Shown piece after piece: positions 23,517-31,251 of a stretch of DNA of 44,985 bases (position 1 is its first letter; each line of letters begins with the position of its first letter). This DNA is from Clostridia bacterium. Lineage in GTDB: Bacteria; Bacillota; Clostridia; Christensenellales; Borkfalkiaceae. Location: positions 1-44,985 of the forward strand of contig JAIDSX010000028.1 of NCBI GenBank assembly GCA_029060985.1. The letters run 5' to 3'. Made by a program: the position numbers and the translations under genes. The notes under the pieces were generated by a model that worked only from the letters and a program-made list of their open reading frames with translations, made no database searches and had not been told where the DNA came from.

Positions 23517-24205
23517 TGGAAGAGCGTATTCCCGGTCACGTCGCCGTCATCATGGACGGCAACGGAAGATGGGCGAAAAAGCGCCTGCTTCCCCGCAGCG
23601 CGGGTCACCGTGCGGGCATGAACCGCATGATTTCGCTCTCCGAGCATATCTTTGACTGCGGGGTGAAGTGGTGCACGCTGTACGCGCTCTCGACGGAAAA
23701 TCTTCGCCGTCCCCAAGAGGAGCTTGACGGTCTATTCGGACTGTTCCGCGAGTATTTTATCAAGAACACGCAAACGCTGAAAAAGAAGGGTATCACCCTC
23801 CGCGTTATCGGAAATTTGGAGCTGTTGCCTCCCGACGTTCAAGATATTATCCGAAAGGGCGAAGAGGATACGAAAGGCGGCGCGCGCGGGACCTTAGTGC
23901 TTGCGATCGCCTACGGCGCACGGCAGGAAATTCTTTCCGCCGTCAACCGCGCCGTCAAGGAGGGAAAGGAAGTTACGGAAGAGAGCTTTTCTTCCCTGCT
24001 TCAAACGGACGGCATTCCCGATCCCGATTTACTCATTCGGACGGGAAAGGAATTAAGACTTTCGAACTTTTTACTTTGGCAGTCGGCGTATACGGAGCTG
24101 TATTTTACCGAAAAGCTCTTCCCCGACTTTACGGATAAGGAATTTGACAAGGCGCTTAAAAGTTTTTCGGAGCGGGAGCGCCGCTTCGGAAAAGTCGAAA
24201 AATAA
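23516..24205 (+). CDS. uppS: Undecaprenyl diphosphate synthase (isoprenyl transferase)
   Basis: The 229-residue cis-prenyltransferase makes the C55 carrier lipid for cell-wall synthesis. The catalytic Asp14 lies in IMDGNGRWAKKR. Further motifs are the GHRAGM block, YALSTENLRRP, LIRTGKELRLSNFLLWQSAYTE (in part) and the end TDKEFDKAL. The start is in TAATG with frr and there is no strong own ribosome site, so translation is probably coupled. Confidence 0.97.
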   Translation: MEERIPGHVAVIMDGNGRWAKKRLLPRSAGHRAGMNRMISLSEHIFDCGVKWCTLYALSTENLRRPQEELDGLFGLFREYFIKNTQTLKKKGITLRVIGNLELLPPDVQDIIRKGEEDTKGGARGTLVLAIAYGARQEILSAVNRAVKEGKEVTEESFSSLLQTDGIPDPDLLIRTGKELRLSNFLLWQSAYTELYFTEKLFPDFTDKEFDKALKSFSERERRFGKVEK

Positions 24206-24214
24206 AGGTTAGGA

Positions 24215-25231
24215 ATGGAAGATAATATTTCTCCTGCGGAGAGCGAACAACTGAATACCGAGGTAAATGAGCCGCAGCCCGAAAAGCCCAAGAAAAAGAA
24301 GAGCGATATTTGGGTGCGCATGGGCGTCGGATTTTTGTACATGGCGATCCTGATCGGATTCTTTTTATTGAAGATTTTCGTGAACGATTTCCTGTTCGAT
24401 TTTATCGTGCTCGCGTTTTCCGTTCTGGGCACGTTCGAAATGTGCCGCGCGTTCAAGCATAAAATTACGACGTTACAGACGGTAATCGTAATGATTTTCA
24501 CGACTCTTACGATTTTGACCTTCTGCGTGAGCGATTTCGTGTTCAAGGAAGTCTTTAAGGTGGAATGGGGGCAATCGAACTATACGCCCCTCATCACGCT
24601 CGTCGTGTTCATTGCGGGACTTGCCACCATTTTGGGACTTCTCGTCATGGCGCACCAAAAGACTTCGCTCGAATCGACGGGATTTACTTTAATCGCCTAT
24701 ATCTATCCTACGGTATTTTTGTTGATCCTTGCGGGCTGTAACCACCTTGAACGGTATTCGGACGCGGCGATCCTGTTTATTTTCTTGATTTGTCCCGCTT
24801 CCGATTCGCTCGCGCTCGTATTCGGGCGGCTCTTCGGGAAAAAGATTCCCAAGAAAATGGCGCCCAGCGTCTCGCCGAATAAAACGATCGTCGGCGGTAT
24901 CGGCGGGCTTTTGGGAGGAGCGCTTGGAGCAGTTTTGGTGTTCTTCGTGTATTACGGACTCTGCACGCCGCTCAGAGTGGGGTCGTTTGACAATATCGTC
25001 TTCGAATGGGAGAGCCTGTATCTCTTCCTCGGCGTGGGCGTGATCTCTTCCTTCTTCGCGCAGTTCGGCGATTTGGTGGAGAGCGCCATTAAACGCAAGC
25101 TCGGAATCAAGGATATGGGAAAAATGCTTCCCGGCCACGGCGGACTTTTAGACAGGATCGATTCCTCGCTCTATGCGGGGCTTGCGGTCTGCTTGATATT
25201 TACGATTCGCATTATGTACATTATGTCGTAA
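24215..25231 (+). CDS. cdsA: Phosphatidate cytidylyltransferase
   Basis: The 338-residue membrane enzyme makes CDP-diacylglycerol from phosphatidate and CTP. A charged cytoplasmic N-terminus of about 35 residues (Glu/Pro/Lys-rich) precedes eight or so membrane helices. The family signature near the C-terminus is complete: SAIKRKLGIKDMG then LPGHGGLLDRIDS. It starts nine bases after uppS and ends before a terminator-like hairpin. Confidence 0.95.
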   Translation: MEDNISPAESEQLNTEVNEPQPEKPKKKKSDIWVRMGVGFLYMAILIGFFLLKIFVNDFLFDFIVLAFSVLGTFEMCRAFKHKITTLQTVIVMIFTTLTILTFCVSDFVFKEVFKVEWGQSNYTPLITLVVFIAGLATILGLLVMAHQKTSLESTGFTLIAYIYPTVFLLILAGCNHLERYSDAAILFIFLICPASDSLALVFGRLFGKKIPKKMAPSVSPNKTIVGGIGGLLGGALGAVLVFFVYYGLCTPLRVGSFDNIVFEWESLYLFLGVGVISSFFAQFGDLVESAIKRKLGIKDMGKMLPGHGGLLDRIDSSLYAGLAVCLIFTIRIMYIMS

Positions 25232-25260
25232 ATTCGCACATATACTAAAAAGGATAATTT

Positions 25261-25290
25261 GTCCGCTATTGCTAAGCGGACGTTTTTCTT
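25261..25290 (+). terminator. Terminator-like hairpin immediately before dxr
   Basis: GTCCGC (25261-25266) pairs with GCGGAC (25276-25281), followed by GTTTTTCTT. It ends only about eight bases before the dxr ATG, where a ribosome site would be expected. Confidence 0.65.
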
Positions 25291-25296
25291 AAAACG

Positions 25297-26394
25297 ATGA
25301 AAAAGAAAGTGGCGCTCGTCGGCTGTACGGGCAATATCGGAAAACAAACCGTTCGTATCGTTCGGGAGAATCCCGAACGCTTCTCCTTTTCCGCGCTTCT
25401 TGCAGGGCGCGACGAGGAGGGGCTGAACGCGCTTACGAAGGAATTTTTCCCGCGTTTTTCCCGTTGCGCCGCAAAGGGCGAATTGACGGATTTAGAGCTT
25501 GAAGAAATCTTTTCGGACTGCGACGTTGCGCTCATCGCGGCGGGTGGTTTTGCGGGGCTTCGTTATACGCTCGCGGCGGTACGCGCGGGCAAGACGGTCG
25601 CGCTTGCCAATAAGGAATCCCTTGTCTGCGGCGGGGAGCTCGTTACGAAAGCGGCGAAAGATAAAGGCGTCGAGATCGTTCCCGTAGACAGTGAACACTC
25701 CGCGCTCTTTCAGGCGCTGTCGTTCCGCAGGAACACTCCCTTCGAAAAGCTCGTGCTTACGGCAAGCGGAGGACCTTTTTTCAAGCTCTCTCAAGAGGAA
25801 CTAAAAAAGGTCACCGCAAAGGATGCGCTCGCGCATCCCACTTGGAACATGGGTAAAAAAATCACGATCGACAGCGCGACACTTCTCAACAAGGGCTACG
25901 AGGTCATCGAGGCGAAGTGGCTCTATAACGCCGATTTTTCCAAGATAGAGGCGGTCGTGCACCCCGAAAGCATCGTGCATTCCATCGTCCGCTTTCAAGA
26001 CGGCGCGTCGATCGCGCAGCTTGCCTATCCCGATATGCGCCTGCCCATTCAGCTTGCGCTCACTTATCCTGAGCGGTTACCCTGTTTGGAACAGCTCGAC
26101 TTTTCCAAAATCGGTGCGCTGCATTTTTATCCCTTCCCGCAGGAGAAATTCCCTTGCTATGGGCTCGCGCTTCAAGCGGGCAAGGCGGGCGGGATTGCGC
26201 CCACCGTGCTCAACGGCGCGGGCGAAGTCGCGGTCGCGGCTTTTCTTGACGGGCGTATCGGTTTTATGCAAATTGCAGAAACTATCCAAGGCGTTCTCGA
26301 TAAAATTCCCAATCGGAAAGCCGATTGCTTTGAAACCCTCCGCGAGGCGGATTTCAAGGCAAAGGAACTTGCAAAGAATTTGATTTATGGTTAA
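25297..26394 (+). CDS. dxr: 1-deoxy-D-xylulose 5-phosphate reductoisomerase
   Basis: The 365-residue DXR catalyses the committed NADPH-dependent step of the MEP isoprenoid pathway, feeding UppS. It has an N-terminal Rossmann motif VGCTGNIGKQTV, ALANKESLVCGG, the metal site PVDSEHSALFQ, TASGGPF, and WNMGKKITIDSATLLNKG. It is slightly shorter than typical (about 380-400). No Shine-Dalgarno lies before the ATG, because that stretch is a terminator-like hairpin. The N-terminus nevertheless aligns with the family, so the start is right. It overlaps rseP by eight bases. Confidence 0.96.
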   Translation: MKKKVALVGCTGNIGKQTVRIVRENPERFSFSALLAGRDEEGLNALTKEFFPRFSRCAAKGELTDLELEEIFSDCDVALIAAGGFAGLRYTLAAVRAGKTVALANKESLVCGGELVTKAAKDKGVEIVPVDSEHSALFQALSFRRNTPFEKLVLTASGGPFFKLSQEELKKVTAKDALAHPTWNMGKKITIDSATLLNKGYEVIEAKWLYNADFSKIEAVVHPESIVHSIVRFQDGASIAQLAYPDMRLPIQLALTYPERLPCLEQLDFSKIGALHFYPFPQEKFPCYGLALQAGKAGGIAPTVLNGAGEVAVAAFLDGRIGFMQIAETIQGVLDKIPNRKADCFETLREADFKAKELAKNLIYG

Positions 26395-27817
26395 TACACT
26401 TCTCTCCGTTGCAAGCGTATTTAGAACGATCGGCTCGATACTGCTTGCCATCTTAATCTTACTTGTCATGATCACGATCCACGAGTTCGGGCACTGGATC
26501 GCAGGGAAAATCCTGCGCTTCGGGATCAACGAATTTTCGATCGGATTCGGCCCTGCGCTCTTCAAGCATAAGTCGAAGAAGTCGGGACAGATTTTTGCCA
26601 TTCGTTTGATTCCGCTCGGCGGCTATTGTGCCTTTCAGGGCGAGGACGGGCTCGACGACGAGAAGAAGGAAGAGGAGAAGAAGGAGAATGCGGAAAGCGT
26701 GCCTTCGGAGTCTGCGGAAGAGAAGCCGAAAGAAAGCGTTGCCGAAGCGGCTTCGGATGATACGGTCATTCTGACCCCCGCGCCCGAAGAAACCCCCAAA
26801 GAGGAAGCCAAGGAAGAGGTCAAAGAAGAAACGAAGGAAGAGGATTTCTTTGCAGATCTTCCCGCGCCGACTGCGGAAGAGGGAAAGAAAAAGAAGCGCA
26901 CGCCCGCTTGGAAAGAGAAGCCCGATGACGGCTCGTTTACGCGGAAAGCCCCTTGGAAGCGTATCATCGTTTTGGTTGCGGGCGCGCTCATGAATTATAT
27001 TCTTGCGCTGTTTTTGATCATCATTTGCTTCTTTGCATACGGTCAGACGATGACCGCCGCGTACAAAGTAGAGCCTTCCGACGAAATTCCAGCCGAATAC
27101 TGTTTGCAGGATAAAGATATTTTTCTGAAAGCGAACGGAAAAAATCTTTATCTTACGGTAGACCTTGCCCGCGCGCTTAACGGCAAAAAGGCGGGGGACA
27201 AAGTGGAGTTGTATATTTCGCGGCTCTTTATCGACGAAACGGCGACGAATCCCGAAACGGGCGAAGAGGAAGTCGTAAAGTCGCACCGCGAAAAAATGAC
27301 GGTTGAAATTATTCTCCGTTCCGACGTGAGCGTGAAGAACAGCTCCGAACTCGATTCCGCATGGGCGGGATTGGGGATCGTAAACGATGAGGAAAACGGC
27401 GGGTATCAGCTTGCAAGCGGTACTGCGAAGTTCGGATTTTTTGAAACGCTTGGAAGGGCGATCGTCTATTCCTTTAAGATTGCAGGGTCTATCCTGCGCG
27501 TTATCGGCGAACTATTAACGGGAAGACTTGGGATTTCCGCAATGGGCGGACCGATTTCCACCATTAAGGCTACTTCCGAAATGGCGTCGCTCGGGTTTAG
27601 GTACTTCCTCGAAATATCGGCATTTATCGGCGTAAACCTTGCCGTGTTCAATCTACTTCCCGTGCCCGCGCTCGACGGCAGTAAGGTTGTGTTTACGATC
27701 ATAGAATGGATTCGAGGAAAACCCATCAGCCGAAAGGTCGAGGCAATCATTCACGCGGTCGGATTCGTACTCCTTTTAGGCTTTGCCGTGCTCGTGGATA
27801 TCTTGCAGTTCGTATAG
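26387..27817 (+). CDS. rseP: Site-2 membrane metalloprotease RseP/RasP with charged insertion
   Basis: The 476-residue intramembrane zinc protease has its active site HEFGH (His32, Glu33, His36) in the first helix and the metal Asp430 in PVPALDGSK. A PDZ-like region lies at about 225-330. Homologues are usually 350-450 residues. Here a low-complexity Glu/Lys/Pro/Ala-rich segment of about 90 residues (about 90-180) replaces the short loop after GGYCAFQGED, before the second membrane helix. In the family, RseP cleaves anti-sigma factors and leftover signal peptides. It is coupled to dxr, the normal order in bacteria. Confidence 0.94.
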   Translation: MVNTLLSVASVFRTIGSILLAILILLVMITIHEFGHWIAGKILRFGINEFSIGFGPALFKHKSKKSGQIFAIRLIPLGGYCAFQGEDGLDDEKKEEEKKENAESVPSESAEEKPKESVAEAASDDTVILTPAPEETPKEEAKEEVKEETKEEDFFADLPAPTAEEGKKKKRTPAWKEKPDDGSFTRKAPWKRIIVLVAGALMNYILALFLIIICFFAYGQTMTAAYKVEPSDEIPAEYCLQDKDIFLKANGKNLYLTVDLARALNGKKAGDKVELYISRLFIDETATNPETGEEEVVKSHREKMTVEIILRSDVSVKNSSELDSAWAGLGIVNDEENGGYQLASGTAKFGFFETLGRAIVYSFKIAGSILRVIGELLTGRLGISAMGGPISTIKATSEMASLGFRYFLEISAFIGVNLAVFNLLPVPALDGSKVVFTIIEWIRGKPISRKVEAIIHAVGFVLLLGFAVLVDILQFV

Positions 27818-27825
27818 CATTTCGA

Positions 27826-27855
27826 TTGACAATTATTACGCGGATATAGTACAAT
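27826..27855 (+). promoter_or_regulatory. Promoter of tRNA-Ala
   Basis: TTGACA (27826-27831) and TACAAT (27850-27855) with an 18-base spacer, ten bases before the tRNA. Confidence 0.7.
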
Positions 27856-27865
27856 ATCCGTGCTT

Positions 27866-27941
27866 GGGGTTATGGCGCAGTTGGTAGCGCGTTTGACTGG
27901 CAGTCAAAAGGTCACGAGTTCGAATCTCGTTAGCTCCACCA
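27866..27941 (+). tRNA. tRNA-Ala (anticodon GGC)
   Basis: A 76-base cloverleaf. The acceptor GGGGTTA/TAGCTCC contains the G3-U70 pair that identifies tRNA-Ala. The anticodon arm is TTTGA-CTGGCAG-TCAAA with anticodon GGC, the T arm ACGAG-TTCGAAT-CTCGT, and CCA is encoded. Confidence 0.96.
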
Positions 27942-27976
27942 AGAAAAAAGCACCCGTATGGGTGCTTTTTTCTTGG
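27939..27976 (+). terminator. Terminator whose stem includes the tRNA CCA end
   Basis: A perfect 17-base-pair stem: CCAAGAAAAAAGCACCC (27939-27955), loop GTAT, complement to 27976. The left arm begins with the CCA of tRNA-Ala. The T run is inside the right arm. It also works in the opposite direction. Confidence 0.85.
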
Positions 27977-28156
27977 TTAGGTTAACGATCCGCTCGAACT
28001 CGTGGATTCTCACGAAGTTCGCGCGACGAGCGTAAAACGAAACGTAGGAAAAAATACGCAATGTTGTTAGCGAGGAAGCTCCCGAGCGAAGCGAAGGGAA
28101 TCTCGTTAGCTCAGCTCAAAAGCCAATAAGATAATTTTATCTTATCGGCTTTTTTG
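27977..28156. repeat. Intergenic segment with partial tRNA-Ala 3' duplication and terminator
   Basis: GAATCTCGTTAGCTC from the tRNA (27922-27936) recurs exactly at 28098-28112. Between the copies is a nested inverted repeat (CGCTCG/CGAGCG around 27991-28031, with CGAACTCGTG against CACGAAGTTCG inside). A hairpin AGCCAATAAGATAA with its near-complement and six T follows at 28121-28156 and acts as a terminator. No gene is seen. The duplication could be the scar of a small element that used the tRNA end, or a dispersed tRNA-linked repeat. Confidence 0.5.
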
Positions 28157-28163
28157 ATATGTA

Positions 28164-28192
28164 TTGATTAAATATGGCAACTATGATATACT
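28164..28192 (+). promoter_or_regulatory. Promoter of the lipoprotein gene
   Basis: TTGATT (28164-28169) and TATACT (28187-28192), spacer 17 bases. The 130-base leader that follows contains an unused AAGGAG (near 28205) and a start-less frame with AILIEAARLLRRQNN, possibly a gene remnant. Confidence 0.6.
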
Positions 28193-28329
28193 GTTTTTGT
28201 ATATAAGGAGAAAATTCGACTCAAATCCGAAAAGATATACGGGCTATACTTATTGAGGCAGCGAGATTGTTACGCCGTCAAAATAATATCTACATGAATA
28301 TAACATACTTTTTTGGAGGTATATGACCC

Positions 28330-29109
28330 ATGAAAAAATTCAAAATATCAGTTGCGCTTTTTGTTTTAATTTGTTTGCCGGCTTTTTTATTGAGCGGGTG
28401 TAAGGGCTTTGAGGGTTATGAAGGAGAATATCCGCAGCTGTATACTGAAGCGATTTACAGTATATTGGATGTTCGTGGTTATCATGACAGCCATAGTCTT
28501 GTCGATCCCTACATAAAAATTGTAGAAACAGACGAATACGGTAGAATTATGTACACTTATCAAGAAATTGGAGAATATGCTCTTTGTATTATGCAAAAAT
28601 CTGACGAAGATTACGTATATTACTATCCCGACTTTAATTTTATAAGAACGTCAAAAGATGTTTGGGCGGAAGATATAAATGAGCGCATAAGAAATTCGTT
28701 TTCTGAGGAAAGCATTCACGAATTAAAGGCTATGAATGATTTTGGGAAAGAACTTGATGAAAGCAAATGTATCAAAAAACCGATTACGTTGAAAAAAGAA
28801 TCTCCGGAATTAAGTAAAGAAACAGTGAACAAACTTGAAGCCTTGTGTATTTCTTTTGCGGAAGAAAGCGGCTGCAAGGGAAAAGGGTCAGTTTATAGAT
28901 ATGCACAATTTTGCTCTTACGACAATTATGGGCGGATGTTGTTTTACGTATATGGAATACATCGCGACGTATATTTTGATTTGGCAATCATATTTAATCC
29001 GGATTGGAGTTATGACGAAACAAACAGTTTATTACGATTAACGGAAAATTATCAAAGCGACTTAAAAGAATTTAAGCAATTACATAATTGGGATCAACCG
29101 CTTAAATAA
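28330..29109 (+). CDS. Predicted lipoprotein, unknown function
   Basis: The 259-residue protein begins with a signal peptide, MKKFKISVALFVLICLPAFL, and the lipobox LLSGC (Cys24), so it should be lipid-anchored outside the membrane. The rest is soluble, Tyr- and acid-rich, with two similar segments (TDEYGRIMYTYQEIGEYA and YDNYGRMLFYVYGIHRD) that suggest an internal repeat of a beta-rich unit. GGAGG lies ten bases before the ATG. Codon use is much more AT-rich than neighbouring genes, a sign of recent transfer. A terminator follows directly. I recognise no named family. Confidence 0.75.
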   Translation: MKKFKISVALFVLICLPAFLLSGCKGFEGYEGEYPQLYTEAIYSILDVRGYHDSHSLVDPYIKIVETDEYGRIMYTYQEIGEYALCIMQKSDEDYVYYYPDFNFIRTSKDVWAEDINERIRNSFSEESIHELKAMNDFGKELDESKCIKKPITLKKESPELSKETVNKLEALCISFAEESGCKGKGSVYRYAQFCSYDNYGRMLFYVYGIHRDVYFDLAIIFNPDWSYDETNSLLRLTENYQSDLKEFKQLHNWDQPLK

Positions 29110-29111
29110 AG

Positions 29112-29136
29112 GCGCGGCTGAATGCCGCGCTTTTTT
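29112..29136 (+). terminator. Terminator after the lipoprotein gene
   Basis: GCGCGGC (29112-29118), loop TGAAT, GCCGCGC (29124-29130), then six T. The same 19-base hairpin recurs at 30099-30117. Confidence 0.85.
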
Positions 29137-29154
29137 AATTCGTTTTTTTTTGTT

Positions 29155-30015
29155 TTAGAACATTACGAGAAGGAAGCCTGCGATCACACCGACGAAGAGC
29201 GCGAATGCAGGCAATTTGCTTCGCCACATTAAAATGGATTCGGGAAGAAGTTCTCCGAACACGACGTATAGCATAGCTCCGCTTGCAAACCCCAACGACA
29301 GAACGAGCATAATATCGTTGATTCCGCCGAGCGCAAATCCGATGAGCGCGCCGAACACCGTGGGCAGACCGCTGAGTGCGGTAAGAAGTACCGACTTCGT
29401 TTTGCTCATTCCGCCCGAAATCAACGGGACGGAGACCGCCATTCCTTCGGGAATGTTATGCAGTCCGATCACGATCGCCATAATAAATCCGCTGCCCGAA
29501 AACAGGCTTGCCGCTACGTTCGGCGAAATCGCGTAGGACGCACCGATCACCATGCCTTCGGGCAGGTTATGAAGCGCGATCGCGCACATCATCACAAGCC
29601 CCGCGACGAATAGATTGGACTTCGCTTTTTTATGGGATTCGAAGTGATTGGAGTGAATAAGCTCGTCCAAATCGTCCGCTGTGGAGGGGTGGTTTTCGTC
29701 GATATGCTTGACTTCGTGATTGGTCTTTTTGTCGATAAAGAAGTTCAATAGATACACCACGCCGTAGCCCGCGATCACCGCGGCGACTACGATCAGCGGA
29801 GTCAGCGAGGGGAGCGTTCCTTCCTTCATCATTTCTATGGGCTCGTTCATCAAATCGAAGCAAACGACCGCAAGCATGATTCCCGCCGCGAACGATAAAA
29901 GCAGGCTGACGATTTTATTGGAATCGCGCCTGAGCACCGCGCCGATTACGCCGCCGAGCCCCGTACCGATCACGCCCGATATAAACGTTATGACCGTTAT
30001 TACCAAATAGTCCAT
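29155..30015 (-). CDS. ZIP family metal transporter
   Basis: The 286-residue protein has eight membrane helices and both ZIP metal-site motifs, ALHNLPEGMVIG in TM4 and GLHNIPEGMAVS in TM5. A His-rich cytoplasmic loop (about residues 100-130, with HEVKHIDENH and HSNHFESH) probably binds metal. The family imports Zn2+ or other divalent metals. ATG at 30015 gives the family-like start MDYLVITVITFISG. An ATG at 30051 overlaps the -35 box and is rejected. The promoter lies so close that the mRNA would be nearly leaderless. Confidence 0.9.
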   Translation of the reverse strand: MDYLVITVITFISGVIGTGLGGVIGAVLRRDSNKIVSLLLSFAAGIMLAVVCFDLMNEPIEMMKEGTLPSLTPLIVVAAVIAGYGVVYLLNFFIDKKTNHEVKHIDENHPSTADDLDELIHSNHFESHKKAKSNLFVAGLVMMCAIALHNLPEGMVIGASYAISPNVAASLFSGSGFIMAIVIGLHNIPEGMAVSVPLISGGMSKTKSVLLTALSGLPTVFGALIGFALGGINDIMLVLSLGFASGAMLYVVFGELLPESILMWRSKLPAFALFVGVIAGFLLVMF

Positions 30016-30022
30016 AAAGACT

Positions 30023-30051
30023 ATTATAGCCACGTATGCGTTATAATGCAA
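30023..30051 (-). promoter_or_regulatory. Promoter of the ZIP gene, leaderless geometry
   Basis: On the minus strand TTGCAT (30051-30046) and TATAAT (30028-30023), 17-base spacer. Start near 30016, next to ATG 30015. No ribosome site. Confidence 0.6.
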
Positions 30052-30091
30052 GCGTAAACGGTGTGCTTCTTCATTGTCGTTATAAAATTCA

Positions 30092-30123
30092 TAAAAAAGC
30101 GCGGCTGAATGCCGCGCCTTTTT
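30092..30123. terminator. Bidirectional terminator after thiT
   Basis: GCGCGGC/GCCGCGC (30099-30117) flanked by A6 on the left and CCTTTTT on the right. It mainly ends thiT transcription on the minus strand. The stem and loop are identical to the terminator at 29112-29130. Confidence 0.75.
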
Positions 30124-30124
30124 G

Positions 30125-30895
30125 TTATTCCGTTTTGTCGTCGTCCGTTTTCAAACTTTCGGCGGGAGCGGGCTCTTCCGCACTTTCCGTGACTGCCTTT
30201 TTCATTTTCGGCGTAATGATTTTAACGAGGCTGTCCAAAACCTTCGTCTTTGCGAGGATATACATGACGATTGCGGCGATCGCGCAGTCGGCGGGGATAT
30301 ACACAAGTTGATAAATGAGCGAATAGATAAACGCGTTCGCCATTGCCCAGTCCGGCAGATCGACCCAAACGGCGTCGTCCATAAAATAGATAACGCCCGA
30401 TATGAGGTGGAAGATAAAGCGCACGAAGAACACGGCAACCGTTCCGAGCACGACGTTAAAGGTCTGCTTTTTCGTGAACTTTTTGGCAACGCCCATAATT
30501 CCGATCGAGGCGAACGCCAAGAGATAATCGAGAATAAAGGTGAACGGGGTCAGGATATACGGACCGGAAACAAAATTCAGAAGTCCGAAGATCGTACCTG
30601 CGAGCAAGCCGTCAACGATTCCGTAAACGTAAGCGTAAATGAGCACGGGGACGAAGCTCGCGAGCGTGATCGAGCCGCCGTAGGGCAGAGGGGAAATCTT
30701 TGCATAGGAGAGCGCGAAGGAGAGCCCGATCGTAATGCCGGCGGCGGCGATATGCTTTGCGTCGTAGGTGCGCTTTTTAACGCTGAAACAAATGATTGCA
30801 ATGACGCCGAGAAGCAGAAACACCGTGCCGAGGGATACCCATTTTACGATATCCGTCGTCGTATCGCTCACTTCGAGCAGGGATAAGAGTGACAT
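30125..30895 (-). CDS. thiT: Thiamine ECF transporter substrate-binding subunit ThiT
   Basis: The 256-residue membrane S-component would work with a general ECF module to import thiamine. Six or so helices are visible. The ThiT-like block YVYGIVDGLLAGTIFGLLN followed by LTPFTFILDYLLAFASIG fits the family. A TPP riboswitch upstream independently supports thiamine as substrate. GGAGG seven bases before ATG selects 30895; an in-frame ATG ten codons earlier lies before the ribosome site. An extra N-terminal helix (residues 15-40) and an acidic C-terminal tail are unusual additions. Confidence 0.88.
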   Translation of the reverse strand: MSLLSLLEVSDTTTDIVKWVSLGTVFLLLGVIAIICFSVKKRTYDAKHIAAAGITIGLSFALSYAKISPLPYGGSITLASFVPVLIYAYVYGIVDGLLAGTIFGLLNFVSGPYILTPFTFILDYLLAFASIGIMGVAKKFTKKQTFNVVLGTVAVFFVRFIFHLISGVIYFMDDAVWVDLPDWAMANAFIYSLIYQLVYIPADCAIAAIVMYILAKTKVLDSLVKIITPKMKKAVTESAEEPAPAESLKTDDDKTE

Positions 30896-30972
30896 AAAAA
30901 ACCTCCGTAAAATTTTTCGACTCATTATCCCCGTTGCAAATAAAAAAGCCCACGCTCGTCGCCGTAAACTAC

Positions 30973-31010
30973 GCCATTTCTATTTTGCCGAAAGCAAAAT
31001 TCCAAATGGC
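30973..31010 (-). promoter_or_regulatory. Long hairpin between riboswitch terminator and thiT
   Basis: GCCATTT and AATTTTGC pair with GCAAAAT and AAATGGC around TTTCG in this 38-base stretch, giving about 14 pairs with a small internal loop. It lies in the thiT leader after the riboswitch terminator. It may be a remnant of an intergenic repeat or a stabilising or second regulatory structure. Confidence 0.45.
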
Positions 31011-31080
31011 TTCGTTACAGCTCCTCTTTCCAAAAAAATACTTTGTCTTTTTTCGGAAGTGTTGCGGTGAGGCTTTTTAT

Positions 31081-31110
31081 ATAAAAAGCCCACGCAATAG
31101 ATACGTGGGC
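31081..31110 (-). terminator. Riboswitch expression-platform terminator
   Basis: On the minus strand GCCCAC and GTGGGC (31110-31088) form a stem followed by TTTTTAT, directly downstream of the TPP aptamer. Confidence 0.8.
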
Positions 31111-31112
31111 AA

Positions 31113-31203
31113 AATCATTCTTGAAATCTCGTACTTTCGTTCAGGGATTATCCTGTCCGATTCAAGTGGTATCATCTCAGCCTGTTACAGCACCCACGAC
31201 GGA
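31113..31203 (-). promoter_or_regulatory. TPP (THI-box) riboswitch
   Basis: On the minus strand the aptamer landmarks appear in order: GGGTGC, GGCTGAGAT, ATACCACTTGAAT, GGATAAT and a closing CGAG segment. Binding of thiamine pyrophosphate would favour the terminator that follows and switch off thiT. The THI-box 3' part (normally GCGTAGGGA) is diverged. Confidence 0.82.
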
Positions 31204-31222
31204 TAATGCAGTTGTTGAAAAT

Positions 31223-31251
31223 ATTATATGCGATTTGGCGTGCGAAGTCAA
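31223..31251 (-). promoter_or_regulatory. Promoter of the TPP riboswitch-thiT transcript
   Basis: On the minus strand TTGACT (31251-31246) and TATAAT (31228-31223), 17-base spacer. Its -35 box directly abuts the -35 box of the divergent yfbR-like gene. Confidence 0.75.

Noticed and set aside
30122-30886. 254-codon plus-strand frame opposite thiT
   Set aside because: It is the charged mirror of a membrane protein gene. The riboswitch and ribosome site support the minus strand.
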